64,000 bases of DNA from a virus: positions 1 to 64,000 of IMG/VR virus record IMGVR_UViG_3300025162_000021. The stretch is one strand, 5' to 3'. Below are positions 24,922-33,887 of the stretch, in pieces. The notes beneath the pieces were generated by a model that was given only the letters and a program-made list of their open reading frames with translations, did not search any database and had not been told where the DNA came from. Numbering within the stretch: position 1 is the stretch's first letter; each line of letters starts with the position of its first letter. A program made the position numbers and the translations under genes.

Positions 24922-27050
24922 TACTCATCTCCTAAGTCGTCCGATTCTTCGTCGGCTTCTAGAGAATCTAGTACTGTCGCTTTAGTAAATGATTCATTTA
25001 CTATGCGTTTACAATCTTCAAATTTTTCTGGGTTGGCTTTGAGGTAAGTCAAAAGCGAATCCCTACCTTGTCCTTTCCAACCCCAAACATCGTTGGACAT
25101 CCAACCTGCGCCAGCGACCTTTACAATACCTAGATCCATGATGAACTGGATATACTCGTTATCGGGATCAAAACCAGTCTCATACTTTAGATCAAGTATG
25201 GCGGATCTCTTAGGAATACCCACTTTGTTTTTCACATTTCGAATCTTTACAACGTTACCTATAACAACTTTCTTTATAGCGATATCTTCCATCTTAGATA
25301 CTTTAGCTCTCCAAGAAGCGTAGAACTTAATAGCTCTTCCACCAGGAGTAATATCTTCTGGCTTTCCATTAGGAGACCACCCACCTATATTATCGCGAAC
25401 CTGATTAAGAAGAATAAGGGTAATATTGAATCGAGATATATAAGGATTTAATTTACGTAGCCCCTGCGAAAATAGCTTAGCAGTGGCTCCAAAATTCGAT
25501 TTCCCATATACATCTTCGACTTCAGCTGCTGAGGGTGTTGCTGCAATGGAATCATAAATAATGCATCCTATCTGGCCTGTCGCAACAAGCTCTTCCATAA
25601 TAGTAAAAGCTTCCTCTCCGTTCATAGGCCTCACGAATATGAGATCTTCATCGGCAAGACTTAGTCCGGCTACCTGAGCGTACTTCTTTTCGAAAGAATG
25701 TTCCATATCAATAAAGAGTACCATCTTAGGTCCACCATCTGTTCTTCGTTGGAACTGACCTCCAATATAGGAACTGATAACAGTATTGTGTGTAGGAATA
25801 AAATTATCTGTAATATACAGATGCTCTACATCGTCTACCATGATACATGAACATTCTTCTTTTCCCACATACTCGACGCTTTTGATATATTGATATCTAA
25901 TTGTCTTCCTTGACTTCGAAAGAAATAAATCTTTTTTTCGCTCCAGAGCGAAAGGAGATCCCAACTTCTGTGGCAGCGCCAAGTGTAGCCTATACGATAG
26001 AGCTCCTTCTTTTTTTTCTCCTTTGTAGGTGTACGAAGTCTTTTTTACTTTTATCCTGGCTGTGCCTCCCAGGCTATGAACAATATCGACAACATCTTCA
26101 GCTAGCTTTTTGCTAGAGGAAGAGTATTCAATGCCGCTGTGTTTAACATCCTTGCCAATATGCCCATCGGTGTCCAGTAAACCCCGAAGCAAATTCATTC
26201 TATCCTCTATAGAAGACCATTTATAATCGAAGGGAATAAACTTATCATAAGAATTTCTACCTTGAAGGTCTAGTTGTTTTAGTATTGCCGGAAGAGACCC
26301 CTTCGACTTTATTCTCCAATCATAGAAGGAGGCTTGAGACAACTCAAACCCCAAAATACTTTTTATCGAATCTATAAGTTGTTGATCTTCAGAGGAAAAT
26401 TGAGTCATAGCCTGAGTCATGCATCCATCACCCAAAAGAAGTCCTAAAACATAAGGATCTAAGGGCAAGCTTTTTTTAAGGAACTCCTGAGGCTGAATCA
26501 ATTCTAAATAATCTGCGTCAGGACTATTTATTTTCCCATATTTAGAAAGAGACTTATTGATATTTTTTGCCAGATCCTCTGTGGTCACTGTTTTTAAGCA
26601 GGAATCCTCAAAATTTTTAGATTTTCTAGCCCATCTTGTAGAATACTTTGAAGACTTAACGTTCCATAGATGATCTCTTCCCGCCCTTGTTGTAGATCCA
26701 TCTCGAAGGGTTATCTCAAATACATCTTTTTCTCCCTGCGGAAATACACCCGTGACATTAGTTACTCTCCCTGAAGGAGTACAAACCTTATCACCTACCT
26801 TAAGATTTCCCATAAGGGTCCATCCGGTTGGTGTCAGTACCCTAGAACTATTAGGCTGTTCTTTGCCACCGCTCTCCGGCCCAAAGAATTCTATTATACG
26901 ACCGAGAGGAACTCCTCCACCCATAATATAATTCAGCTGAGGAGAAGACATCACTAATCTCCTCACGAGACCAGCTTCCTCTACATTGGGTAGGGAGTCG
27001 GAGTAATCCTTCTTTAATTTTGTTAGAACTTTTGTTAGTTCCTTATTCAC
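24921..27050 (-). CDS. UvsX/RecA-like recombinase with intein
   Basis: 709 aa including a 359-aa intein; about 350 aa after splicing, a normal phage RecA/UvsX size. N-extein: SPQLNYIMGGGVPLGRIIEF then P-loop GPESGGK, which is cut before its Thr. C-extein: TVISSYIGGQF, a Walker B-like MVLFIDMEH, GCIIYDSIAATP, and LILLNQVRDN (the L2 end). It catalyses strand invasion in recombination-dependent replication. The next genes downstream are UvsY-like and small. It overlaps the upstream winged-helix gene by 4 nt. Confidence 0.9.
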   Translation of the reverse strand: MNKELTKVLTKLKKDYSDSLPNVEEAGLVRRLVMSSPQLNYIMGGGVPLGRIIEFFGPESGGKEQPNSSRVLTPTGWTLMGNLKVGDKVCTPSGRVTNVTGVFPQGEKDVFEITLRDGSTTRAGRDHLWNVKSSKYSTRWARKSKNFEDSCLKTVTTEDLAKNINKSLSKYGKINSPDADYLELIQPQEFLKKSLPLDPYVLGLLLGDGCMTQAMTQFSSEDQQLIDSIKSILGFELSQASFYDWRIKSKGSLPAILKQLDLQGRNSYDKFIPFDYKWSSIEDRMNLLRGLLDTDGHIGKDVKHSGIEYSSSSKKLAEDVVDIVHSLGGTARIKVKKTSYTYKGEKKEGALSYRLHLALPQKLGSPFALERKKDLFLSKSRKTIRYQYIKSVEYVGKEECSCIMVDDVEHLYITDNFIPTHNTVISSYIGGQFQRRTDGGPKMVLFIDMEHSFEKKYAQVAGLSLADEDLIFVRPMNGEEAFTIMEELVATGQIGCIIYDSIAATPSAAEVEDVYGKSNFGATAKLFSQGLRKLNPYISRFNITLILLNQVRDNIGGWSPNGKPEDITPGGRAIKFYASWRAKVSKMEDIAIKKVVIGNVVKIRNVKNKVGIPKRSAILDLKYETGFDPDNEYIQFIMDLGIVKVAGAGWMSNDVWGWKGQGRDSLLTYLKANPEKFEDCKRIVNESFTKATVLDSLEADEESDDLGDE
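25785..26861 (-). mobile_element. Class 3-type intein with LAGLIDADG endonuclease in UvsX
   Basis: 359 aa inserted between Lys and Thr of the P-loop. The first residue would be Glu (EQPNSSRVLTPTGW), not Cys, Ser or Ala. The WCT set of class 3 inteins is visible: Trp two residues after the block B His (RDHLWNV), Cys in block F (CIMVDDVEHLY), and Thr in the end block (FIPTHN) before the +1 Thr. A LAGLIDADG homing endonuclease is present, with motifs YVLGLLLGDGCM and LLRGLLDTDGHIG. Confidence 0.85.
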
Positions 27051-27760
27051 ATATTCTCCTTAAATGTTGTTACACGGTACTGTATTGGATTTTCCGCTTC
27101 ACCTTTCTCTGTTTCGGAAAAATCCCAAATAGAGGGCTCGATGGCGTTTGATATACTCTTATCCATCACTGCTACAAGTCTTCCCCAATCTACAGGCTTT
27201 TTTAAACGGATATATAGATTTTTTATTTGAGTGAACTCTTTGGCATTCCACTGAAAAGTTCCTCGACAATGCTCTTTCCACAGCCACATCATTTGTGATA
27301 ACTCTTCCGATATATTTCCGGTGGCTCTCATAAATTCATCATAAGTTCTCGCCTTAGTAATAGCGGTATAAAACTCTTTCTTAGACACCACTTCTTTTAA
27401 GATAACCGGAGCACAGTCTAGAAGCAGCGCCTGTATATTCCTCATGTCTAACTTGAAAAACCTCCTTGCAGGCATTCCTAATCGCTTAGTTTGTACCAGC
27501 TGCTTCTTTATTAAAGAATTGATAGCCGCGCATTGACGATAGTATGTCATACCTAAGTCTCTCTCAAGATAATCTACAGTTTGGAAAAACCAACCATCAG
27601 TTGTCTGATCTTTAAAGTACTTATACGCGGAGACGAGCTCCGTCAGCACTATGGCTTCATCGCAATCCTTTAATTGTCTTAAAAGAGACTTATTAACCAT
27701 TAAAAATGTATCGTTTGATAGAAGCTCTAAAACATACTGTTCTGAACCCACATTTATCAT
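27047..27760 (-). CDS. Winged-helix replication protein candidate
   Basis: 237 aa, 4-nt overlaps on both sides. A winged-helix domain (TDGWFFQTVDYLERDLGMTY, YRQCAAINSLIKKQLVQTKR) resembles phage replisome-organiser N-termini. The C-terminal part is helical (FTQIKNLYIRLKKPVDWGRL) like DnaD-type tails. Sitting between clamp loader and UvsX, it may help initiate replication. Inference from fold-like pattern and context. Confidence 0.5.
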   Translation of the reverse strand: MINVGSEQYVLELLSNDTFLMVNKSLLRQLKDCDEAIVLTELVSAYKYFKDQTTDGWFFQTVDYLERDLGMTYYRQCAAINSLIKKQLVQTKRLGMPARRFFKLDMRNIQALLLDCAPVILKEVVSKKEFYTAITKARTYDEFMRATGNISEELSQMMWLWKEHCRGTFQWNAKEFTQIKNLYIRLKKPVDWGRLVAVMDKSISNAIEPSIWDFSETEKGEAENPIQYRVTTFKENM

Positions 27761-28053
27761 AGACCCTTTCCTAGGAAGAACTCACCGAGACTAAGAACAA
27801 ACTTATCTACGGTTGTGCATTCCCTCAGCTTCCTTTGTAGTAGAATATAGTGTCTATCTCCGAAAGATACTCCATGGTCCTCAGTTTTCTTTTTGATTAA
27901 ATCTGATACTTGGCCAAAGGTGAGACTCTTCCATTTGTGACCCGATAACTCATTCTTAAACAGATCCTCTACAACCGAGAGCATCGAAGGATACTTTACG
28001 ATCACTTCTTCTTCAGGAGGCTTCAAGGTTTCAGTATGCATTCCATTAGTCAT
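27757..28053 (-). CDS. Hypothetical protein in replication operon
   Basis: 98 aa, overlaps both neighbours by a few bases. Charged and helical (VVEDLFKNELSGHKWKSLTF). It might be a small clamp-loader partner, but no family motif is seen. Confidence 0.55.
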   Translation of the reverse strand: MTNGMHTETLKPPEEEVIVKYPSMLSVVEDLFKNELSGHKWKSLTFGQVSDLIKKKTEDHGVSFGDRHYILLQRKLRECTTVDKFVLSLGEFFLGKGL

Positions 28054-29236
28054 TTCTCATGCTCCTCGGAGGACGCACCCCAATGATCTCCACATTTCTC
28101 TCGTGGAATTCCTTGTCAAACTGCTCTTGGCGAGTAAGAGGAGTTTGCTCTACCATAGGTCGAATAGCGTTGCTCTTCGAGAACCAATTAGCCATCTTGC
28201 TGAGAAAGTATGCCTTGCGGAGGTATGGCTTTGTCTCTTTTGAGAGATCATCCATAACCACTAGAAGTTCTCGAAGGCCAGGACTTTTAGCCATCGCCTT
28301 AGTTGATGCTTCATAGTACTCATTCTTTGTATACCCTGTCATACCATACACATAGGCGTCCACAAGAGCCGAGTAGGCGATATTGAAAAAATCTTCGATA
28401 TTGAGATCCGCTATGTCTGTAAAGAAAGTGAGGTCTCTATTTAAGAGCTTCATCAAAGTTCCATTAATGGTGCTTTCATCGATAATACCGAGATTAGATT
28501 TAATCTCTTCGACTGTATAGTACTTGCCTACGAGACATTTTTCTAAGTACTGAACACCCTCGCGAAGAGATCCGCGAGCAGATCCGGCGATAGAGGCTAA
28601 TCCTGCGAGCTTGAATGAATCTGGAATACTTTTATCATTCCAGAGATTCATCTTCTCCAAGATACCCTTGAGAGCTATCATAATATCTTTTGTATTGAAA
28701 GGTTTAAAATTGAAGGTTTGGCACCTACTCTGTATAGCGGTAGGGATGCCAGTATTAAACATAGACAGGAGAATGAAGTGTACATGACTTCTGGGCTTCT
28801 CTAGGATCTTCAACATCGCACTTTTAGCCTGCGCGCTAAGTTGATCAGCTTCCTCAATAATGAGAATTTTCTTCTTATCATACATAGGAGCCGAATCTGC
28901 GATCTGGCCGAAATCAACTACGTCATCCTTACCCGAGAAGGAGGATCCGTCTAGTACTACTACATCCCTATCGAAGCGCTCTTCGATGATAGACTTGCAA
29001 GCCACACATTCACAGCAAGGATCGCCTTCTTTTGTGAGACTCTTACAAACTAGAGTCATAGCGACAAGGTGTGCCGCTGTTGTTTTTCCTGTTCCAGAAG
29101 GACCCTTCATTAACATGGCTGTGGGCCAATCTCCGGAAGTTTGTCTAGCCTTTAGTTCTTTTACAACTCCTTCTTGATTGTATATATCTGAAAACTTTCT
29201 AGGCCTCATTATAATAGACAATTGAGTAACTCCCAT
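28046..29236 (-). CDS. Clamp loader ATPase (DnaX/gp44-like)
   Basis: 396 aa; AAGGAGAG just before ATG 29236. AAA+ features: RPRKFSDIYNQ (box II-like), Walker A GPSGTGKT (45-52), a zinc module with C74, C75, C77 and C80, Walker B ILIIEEADQ, sensor 1 FILLS, and the SRC motif (QSRCQTFNF). This is the DnaX/RFC small-subunit pattern. It opens and loads the sliding clamp at phage forks; no clamp gene is recognised in this window. The start codon lies in one arm of a long inverted repeat. Confidence 0.88.
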   Translation of the reverse strand: MGVTQLSIIMRPRKFSDIYNQEGVVKELKARQTSGDWPTAMLMKGPSGTGKTTAAHLVAMTLVCKSLTKEGDPCCECVACKSIIEERFDRDVVVLDGSSFSGKDDVVDFGQIADSAPMYDKKKILIIEEADQLSAQAKSAMLKILEKPRSHVHFILLSMFNTGIPTAIQSRCQTFNFKPFNTKDIMIALKGILEKMNLWNDKSIPDSFKLAGLASIAGSARGSLREGVQYLEKCLVGKYYTVEEIKSNLGIIDESTINGTLMKLLNRDLTFFTDIADLNIEDFFNIAYSALVDAYVYGMTGYTKNEYYEASTKAMAKSPGLRELLVVMDDLSKETKPYLRKAYFLSKMANWFSKSNAIRPMVEQTPLTRQEQFDKEFHERNVEIIGVRPPRSMRND

Positions 29237-29276
29237 TCATCTCTCCTTAGATACTGAATATAGGGATGAATGGGAG
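29230..29276 (-). promoter_or_regulatory. Inverted repeat enclosing the ribosome site of the clamp loader gene
   Basis: CTCCCATTCATC (29230-29241) pairs with GATGAATGGGAG (29265-29276). On the minus-strand mRNA the downstream arm contains the ATG and the loop holds AAGGAGA, so folding could hide or present the start. A T run beyond the second arm on the plus strand also allows a weak terminator reading. Confidence 0.45.
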
Positions 29277-29280
29277 TTTT

Positions 29281-29288
29281 TATTTATA
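29281..29288 (-). promoter_or_regulatory. TATAAATA box, possible late-type promoter
   Basis: Minus-strand TATAAATA overlapping the stop of the hub gene, 45 nt before the clamp loader start. It matches the T4 late promoter core, but the downstream gene is a replication gene, which weakens the case. Confidence 0.25.
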
Positions 29289-30591
29289 GGGAAATTCCGG
29301 TTCCTGCCCCTTGTGTTGCAATTGGAGATTCTCCGGTGACCACGTAGTATTTTGCAGTGTCTGTGGCATTCAGATTAGTTGTCAACGTAGTATTTCCTAC
29401 TCTAAGAGTGGTCTGAGCTCTGTTTCCTCTATATATGGTTAAACTTACCTCTGTACAGAACCAGTCTCTAGTATAAAGAGAGGGGTTAAATACGTCTGTT
29501 GACAATTCGTCTTTTGATAAGTTTACAGATATGTAACGGCCTAAAACAGCGCTGTGTACATAGGGGCAAGATAACTCGAGATGGAATCCTTCGAGAAGCT
29601 CATTACCATATCTAGTCAGTAATTCTGTCACGGTATCACTGCGGTCTTGGCTGGAGTCTTCTTGAATGATTCTAGTAAATTCCCCTGGATTGATAAGGCC
29701 TCTTTTGGAGGTAATGGGAACAAATCCTACTTCTCCCGGTCCAATGACTAGAGGAGTGATATCTTTCAAGAATCCTTTCATAGGCTCGTTTACGGCTCTA
29801 TACTGGTTTATGGAGTACATGTAGGTAAGACCAGGATTAGTATTTTGCCAGATTACTCCTCCGTCCACCATCAATTTGAGATTGTTAATGAATATATCGC
29901 CATCGTAATCCGGATCTGAACTAGATAGAGGCACTAGGTGCAATGCCCTGTCTGCAGCCCTGAATTTCTTATGAGATTTTTTAACTATATTTGTCGAGGT
30001 GGCTACGAACTTATGAGTATCGTCCGTATAGATGAAGGGGGGACAATAATTTTCTCCCCTCATATGAAATCTAAGTCTATCTTCGATGAACTTGCCTGGC
30101 GTCATATAGGTTCTCCACCTAGTCAGTATATCGTCGGCACTTTGATTGATTTCAGCATTAAGAATAAATGAAGATAACTCTGCATCATACATAGTTCGCA
30201 GTATATCTGTTATTCTTCCTGTGTATGCTCTGGATCCTATTTTTTGTTTGAAGTACCAGGGGCTTATGAGAGTAATAGTAACTAAGCCAGGTATTGTTCT
30301 TCCCGAAGTTCCAGGACCTGCTTCTATTTTAAATATAGATAGTGGCTTCACGGAGTCGGGGCTATAATCTTGGCTAAATACAAAAGTTAAATCCTTCCCT
30401 ACTATAAGGGTTCCATCTTCTATATAGTTAGAAGGTGCATTAAAGGTCCATGTCCCCGTTGTATATAGGCTGTTTACATTTGAAACAATATTTAAAACTT
30501 TTGTAGCTGCTTTAAGGGCTGTCAAGTCCTCTCCAGTCTCAACGTAGACTTGCCAGTCTACGTTTGCAGTAAAATCAAGTGGTTCAGGCAT
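29284..30591 (-). CDS. Baseplate hub protein (gp27/gpD-like)
   Basis: 435 aa. Beta-rich protein with a middle typical of hub proteins (ITDILRTMYDAELSSFILNA, FHMRGENYCPPFIYTD) and a late beta domain (CPYVHSAVLGRYISVNL). The hub joins tail tube, spike and baseplate wedges. Neighbours upstream are wedge and tube-initiator genes. The call rests on length, pattern and context. Confidence 0.6.
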   Translation of the reverse strand: MPEPLDFTANVDWQVYVETGEDLTALKAATKVLNIVSNVNSLYTTGTWTFNAPSNYIEDGTLIVGKDLTFVFSQDYSPDSVKPLSIFKIEAGPGTSGRTIPGLVTITLISPWYFKQKIGSRAYTGRITDILRTMYDAELSSFILNAEINQSADDILTRWRTYMTPGKFIEDRLRFHMRGENYCPPFIYTDDTHKFVATSTNIVKKSHKKFRAADRALHLVPLSSSDPDYDGDIFINNLKLMVDGGVIWQNTNPGLTYMYSINQYRAVNEPMKGFLKDITPLVIGPGEVGFVPITSKRGLINPGEFTRIIQEDSSQDRSDTVTELLTRYGNELLEGFHLELSCPYVHSAVLGRYISVNLSKDELSTDVFNPSLYTRDWFCTEVSLTIYRGNRAQTTLRVGNTTLTTNLNATDTAKYYVVTGESPIATQGAGTGISL

Positions 30592-30940
30592 TATTTGTTA
30601 CCTTCCATTTATTTATGAAACCGAGAATATCTTTTCTGGTAGGTATAATAGCCACATCTCCAACATTGATTAAATCTTTATGAGCTATATTATTTATAGT
30701 TAAAATAATATCGTCGTATTGTGCAGGCTTGTCCTGTGAAGTACTTCCATCTAAGAAGTACTGTATAATTTGAAAGGGCTTGCTCATAAAGGAAGTATCC
30801 ATCGGGTACTGAAACGGAGGCTCTGTAATTTCGAAGGATCCAAAATCAACAGACAGAGGATCTGGGTACTGCTGGTTATCTATATCAACTTGAGTACTTG
30901 GTTTCATTAGGTTGTATCGAGATACAATGGGATCTGCCAT
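30584..30940 (-). CDS. Baseplate wedge protein, gp53-like candidate
   Basis: 118 aa, 8-nt overlap with the hub gene. The C-terminal half (YDDIILTINNIAHKDLINVG, DVAIIPTRKDILGFINKW) has a LysM-like pattern, which is known in T4 baseplate wedge gp53. The N-terminus is extended and Pro-rich. Tentative. Confidence 0.5.
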   Translation of the reverse strand: MADPIVSRYNLMKPSTQVDIDNQQYPDPLSVDFGSFEITEPPFQYPMDTSFMSKPFQIIQYFLDGSTSQDKPAQYDDIILTINNIAHKDLINVGDVAIIPTRKDILGFINKWKVTNNA

Positions 30941-30952
30941 TTCAATTTCCTT

Positions 30953-31717
30953 TTACGTGGATAAATAATTACTAGTAAAATCGGCCGAAGTAGCAATAGT
31001 CTGAGATTTAAATGTTATGCTTATTTCTCCAGATATTGGGTATCCCTTGGAGTCAAGTTTATTGGAGAATTTAAAATTAGCTGTTTCTGCTAAGTAATTT
31101 TTTAAATGTAGAAAATCGGGGAAACTATTATTCGCTCCGAAAGCTACGGTCCAGGTACTCGATACAGTATCTGACGACCGAGTCGCGGTTTTAAAATAAG
31201 ATTCTCCGAATGCTGAAAAAGCGCTGAAGGCGTTGGTGGCCGGAGCGGTTAATAAGTTCCCTACGGCAATCTCAGAGGGCACGCAAGCAGACATTAGAGT
31301 CATAATGGGACTAAAAACTTCTGTGTTGCCGTCCCAGGCATTCATTTGTCCGAATTGTAATTTGAGAGTGATAGAAAAGTTTGCAGGTAAGGATTCTTTC
31401 CAAGCACTAGCCATATAGTACTTATTATACATTTTTTGACCTAGAGTATCCGAGGCAGTTGTTATCGCGGAGAACACGCTACTGATGGCGCCGGTGCCAG
31501 CAGCCTTTTTCATAGATTCTTGAGCTCCTTCAAAGAAAGCTTTGACTGGTTGAAATAACTGGTTAGTTATAGAAAATCCTATGTCATCTATATAGGGAAA
31601 ATATAAGTCTAGGGATGCGGGTCCTGTCCCTGTTACGGTGCTTTTAGTTAATCTAACATAAGGACTACCGTTAGGAAAAGTTTTTGGGTCCGAGTAAAGA
31701 GCGGTGCTTAGGGCCAT
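30953..31717 (-). CDS. Baseplate/tail-tube initiator protein (gp48/gp54-like candidate)
   Basis: 254 aa. Beta-rich with an Ala/Gly/Ser-rich helical insert (AAGTGAISSVFSAITTASDT) and a tube-like end (SNKLDSKGYPISGEISITFK). Lying between the tape measure and wedge/hub genes, it fits the proteins on which the tail tube starts. Family likeness is by pattern and position only. Confidence 0.5.
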   Translation of the reverse strand: MALSTALYSDPKTFPNGSPYVRLTKSTVTGTGPASLDLYFPYIDDIGFSITNQLFQPVKAFFEGAQESMKKAAGTGAISSVFSAITTASDTLGQKMYNKYYMASAWKESLPANFSITLKLQFGQMNAWDGNTEVFSPIMTLMSACVPSEIAVGNLLTAPATNAFSAFSAFGESYFKTATRSSDTVSSTWTVAFGANNSFPDFLHLKNYLAETANFKFSNKLDSKGYPISGEISITFKSQTIATSADFTSNYLST

Positions 31718-31731
31718 AGTTATCTATCCTT

Positions 31732-33717
31732 TTACGAGTATGATTTTACTTTAAGTTTTGGAGCTTCTGGAATATTATCCGGTCCCTCAGAGGTGGGAGC
31801 ATTAGATATTTTTTCTAAAATATTATTCTGCTTGCCCATCGCTTTTGAATCTTCCTGAGCTATACTAATCAATTGTCTCAATAAATCTGCTTGCTCGTTG
31901 ATTTGAGTAACAGAAGATATTTGTTCTCCAGCATGTATTGTAGCTGCAACTGCTTCACCAGGGACCCCAGGAATTACGCTTCCTGGGGAATAGTCCGTAC
32001 CTATCTCAAAAGATGTTTCCCCTACAGAAGATTTAAACTTGCTCCAGTCGCTTATGGTTGATTTTTCATATCCTGGGATAGAATGTAGCAGATCCAGCTG
32101 TTGCGCCCCACTTAAGCCCGCTATGGGGATGCTTTGACCATCAAATACTATGAAATCATCCATGGCTCTATTTCTGCTATTGTAAGGGCTAACTAGTTTT
32201 CGTCTACCTTTTGCTGATAATAATCCAGTTGAGTCGAGTTGTGCAGCTGCGCCTCGAGACCCGGGAATAGTAGTGGGTTCAGCCAAGGCGGCGGCCGCGG
32301 TGCCAATTTCAAAAGAGTTTGCCTTGGAAGAGATAAGCGCGATGGCATCTAGATCATTTTCTTTTCCTTCCTTTTTGAGTTTAGCTCTCTGCTCAGACGT
32401 TAAAGATTTTGCTAATTCCTTTGTTCTCTCTTCGTAAGACTGGCCAGAAATTCCCTCGTATAAGGCAAAAGCTAAAGCGGCTGCTGCTGCGATGCCTAAT
32501 CCTATGGCGCCTGCTTTAGCGACAATGGGTAGAGCTTTCTTAACTAAGTCCTTAGTTAACTTTCCACTCATCAAAGCATTTATTATGCCGCCCTCTATGT
32601 CTCCTTCTACTCCGGGGCCTCCACCTGAAGCACTTATATTTTTAGTATCCTTCATAAGAGCGTCTAATTTTGATCCGATATATAAAGCAGGCAAAGCGTA
32701 TTGTACAGGAAGCTGCAAGATATCTCCAGCAGAAGGATCTTCAGATTTTACAACATTTATTTTTTCATCGGCGCTTCCACGACTTCCACCGCTTCCACCG
32801 AAGGCGCCCCCTGTCTTATACTTGCCTCTGCCCCCGCCAGGTCCGCGCGGAGGTCTTCCATTGTTAATATCTATAATCTCCGGTACGCTTTCTAACAAGC
32901 CTGCTAATTTCTCTTGGTCTATTCCAGCTTTTTCATAAGCAGCGGTGCTGGCTCCAATAGCGCTTTCTCCGAGACCTCTATCGAGTAAAAACTTACTAGT
33001 AGCTGCCTGCGATTTTAATTCAGCGCCTTTATTAATAGCCTCATGGCCTCTGCTCATATACCCAGACTGAAATTCTTTGGTTGGAGCATTGAGTATTCTA
33101 TCTAATCTATTCCCGGAGTTATCCCCCGAAGTCAAGCCTAGCTTATCTGTCGCTGTACCGAAGAGCTTCAAGAAAGGCATTTTCTCAAATATTTCTTGTT
33201 GTATGTTCGAGGCAAATTGTTGATCATCAAACTTACGCGTTTGTTTGCCTGCTTCTCTTCCTGCTTTCTTAGTAGAGGCTCTATATTCTTTGGCGTCCTT
33301 TTTATCGCTAAGGAGAGCATCTAAAAGTTCACTGTTTAGCTTTTTCTGATCTTTCTTTAAATCGTCCAAATATCTCTGTAATTGATTAGCTGTTTTGATG
33401 CTTGCATCTATAGATTTCTTTAACTCATCTGATGTCTTTCTTTCCTCGATAGACATCGCAGCATATTTCTTATCTGCTTCTTCTTTTTGCTTCTGAGCGG
33501 CCTCTTGCATCTCTAAGATTTTAGGGAAAAACGTACTAGATAATAAATCAAAATTCTGAGTCGTCTTCCCTAAAGCTTTGACAAGCGCAGTCTTAAAGCC
33601 ATCAGGCATATCGCCCATTGCTTGTGTGAGTTTTTTTATGCCTTTATCAATATCAGCCATGGAATCACTGACGCCCGGGGGCATCATGCCATCTCCCTCA
33701 CCAACTACGCCCGCCAT
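31732..33717 (-). CDS. Tail tape measure protein
   Basis: 661 aa, GAGGTG before ATG. N-terminal coiled coil (KTANQLQRYLDDLKKDQKKL), Gly-rich middle, a hydrophobic Ala-rich segment (AGAIGLGIAAAAALAFALYE), and near the end VAATIHAGEQISSVTQ, the IHAGE-type motif frequent in tape measures. About 660 aa at 1.5 angstroms per residue would predict a tail near 100 nm, in the myovirus range. T4 gp29 (about 590 aa) is the functional counterpart. Confidence 0.7.
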   Translation of the reverse strand: MAGVVGEGDGMMPPGVSDSMADIDKGIKKLTQAMGDMPDGFKTALVKALGKTTQNFDLLSSTFFPKILEMQEAAQKQKEEADKKYAAMSIEERKTSDELKKSIDASIKTANQLQRYLDDLKKDQKKLNSELLDALLSDKKDAKEYRASTKKAGREAGKQTRKFDDQQFASNIQQEIFEKMPFLKLFGTATDKLGLTSGDNSGNRLDRILNAPTKEFQSGYMSRGHEAINKGAELKSQAATSKFLLDRGLGESAIGASTAAYEKAGIDQEKLAGLLESVPEIIDINNGRPPRGPGGGRGKYKTGGAFGGSGGSRGSADEKINVVKSEDPSAGDILQLPVQYALPALYIGSKLDALMKDTKNISASGGGPGVEGDIEGGIINALMSGKLTKDLVKKALPIVAKAGAIGLGIAAAAALAFALYEGISGQSYEERTKELAKSLTSEQRAKLKKEGKENDLDAIALISSKANSFEIGTAAAALAEPTTIPGSRGAAAQLDSTGLLSAKGRRKLVSPYNSRNRAMDDFIVFDGQSIPIAGLSGAQQLDLLHSIPGYEKSTISDWSKFKSSVGETSFEIGTDYSPGSVIPGVPGEAVAATIHAGEQISSVTQINEQADLLRQLISIAQEDSKAMGKQNNILEKISNAPTSEGPDNIPEAPKLKVKSYS

Positions 33718-33725
33718 GTATCACC

Positions 33726-33887
33726 TCATACCCAATTTAAAAGCCCTGATGATCCAATATTAGGATTCTGTTTTATCAATCTAGAAATATCCTCAATCTT
33801 TTTTTCCAACAATTTGTACTGAAAATAAAACTCATGGAAGGGCAGACTTGTCAGATCTGATATCCCGTTGTGAGTCTTAGTCGTCAT
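33726..33887 (-). CDS. Small protein between baseplate and tape measure genes
   Basis: 53 aa, start ATG 33887 overlapping the end of the preceding gene by 11 nt. Reads MTTKTHNGISDLTSLPFHEF then YFQYKLLEKKIEDISRLIKQ, a compact helix. It lies in the slot where other phages carry tail assembly chaperones, but nothing specific supports that. Very tight spacing to both genes supports translation. Confidence 0.55.
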   Translation of the reverse strand: MTTKTHNGISDLTSLPFHEFYFQYKLLEKKIEDISRLIKQNPNIGSSGLLNWV

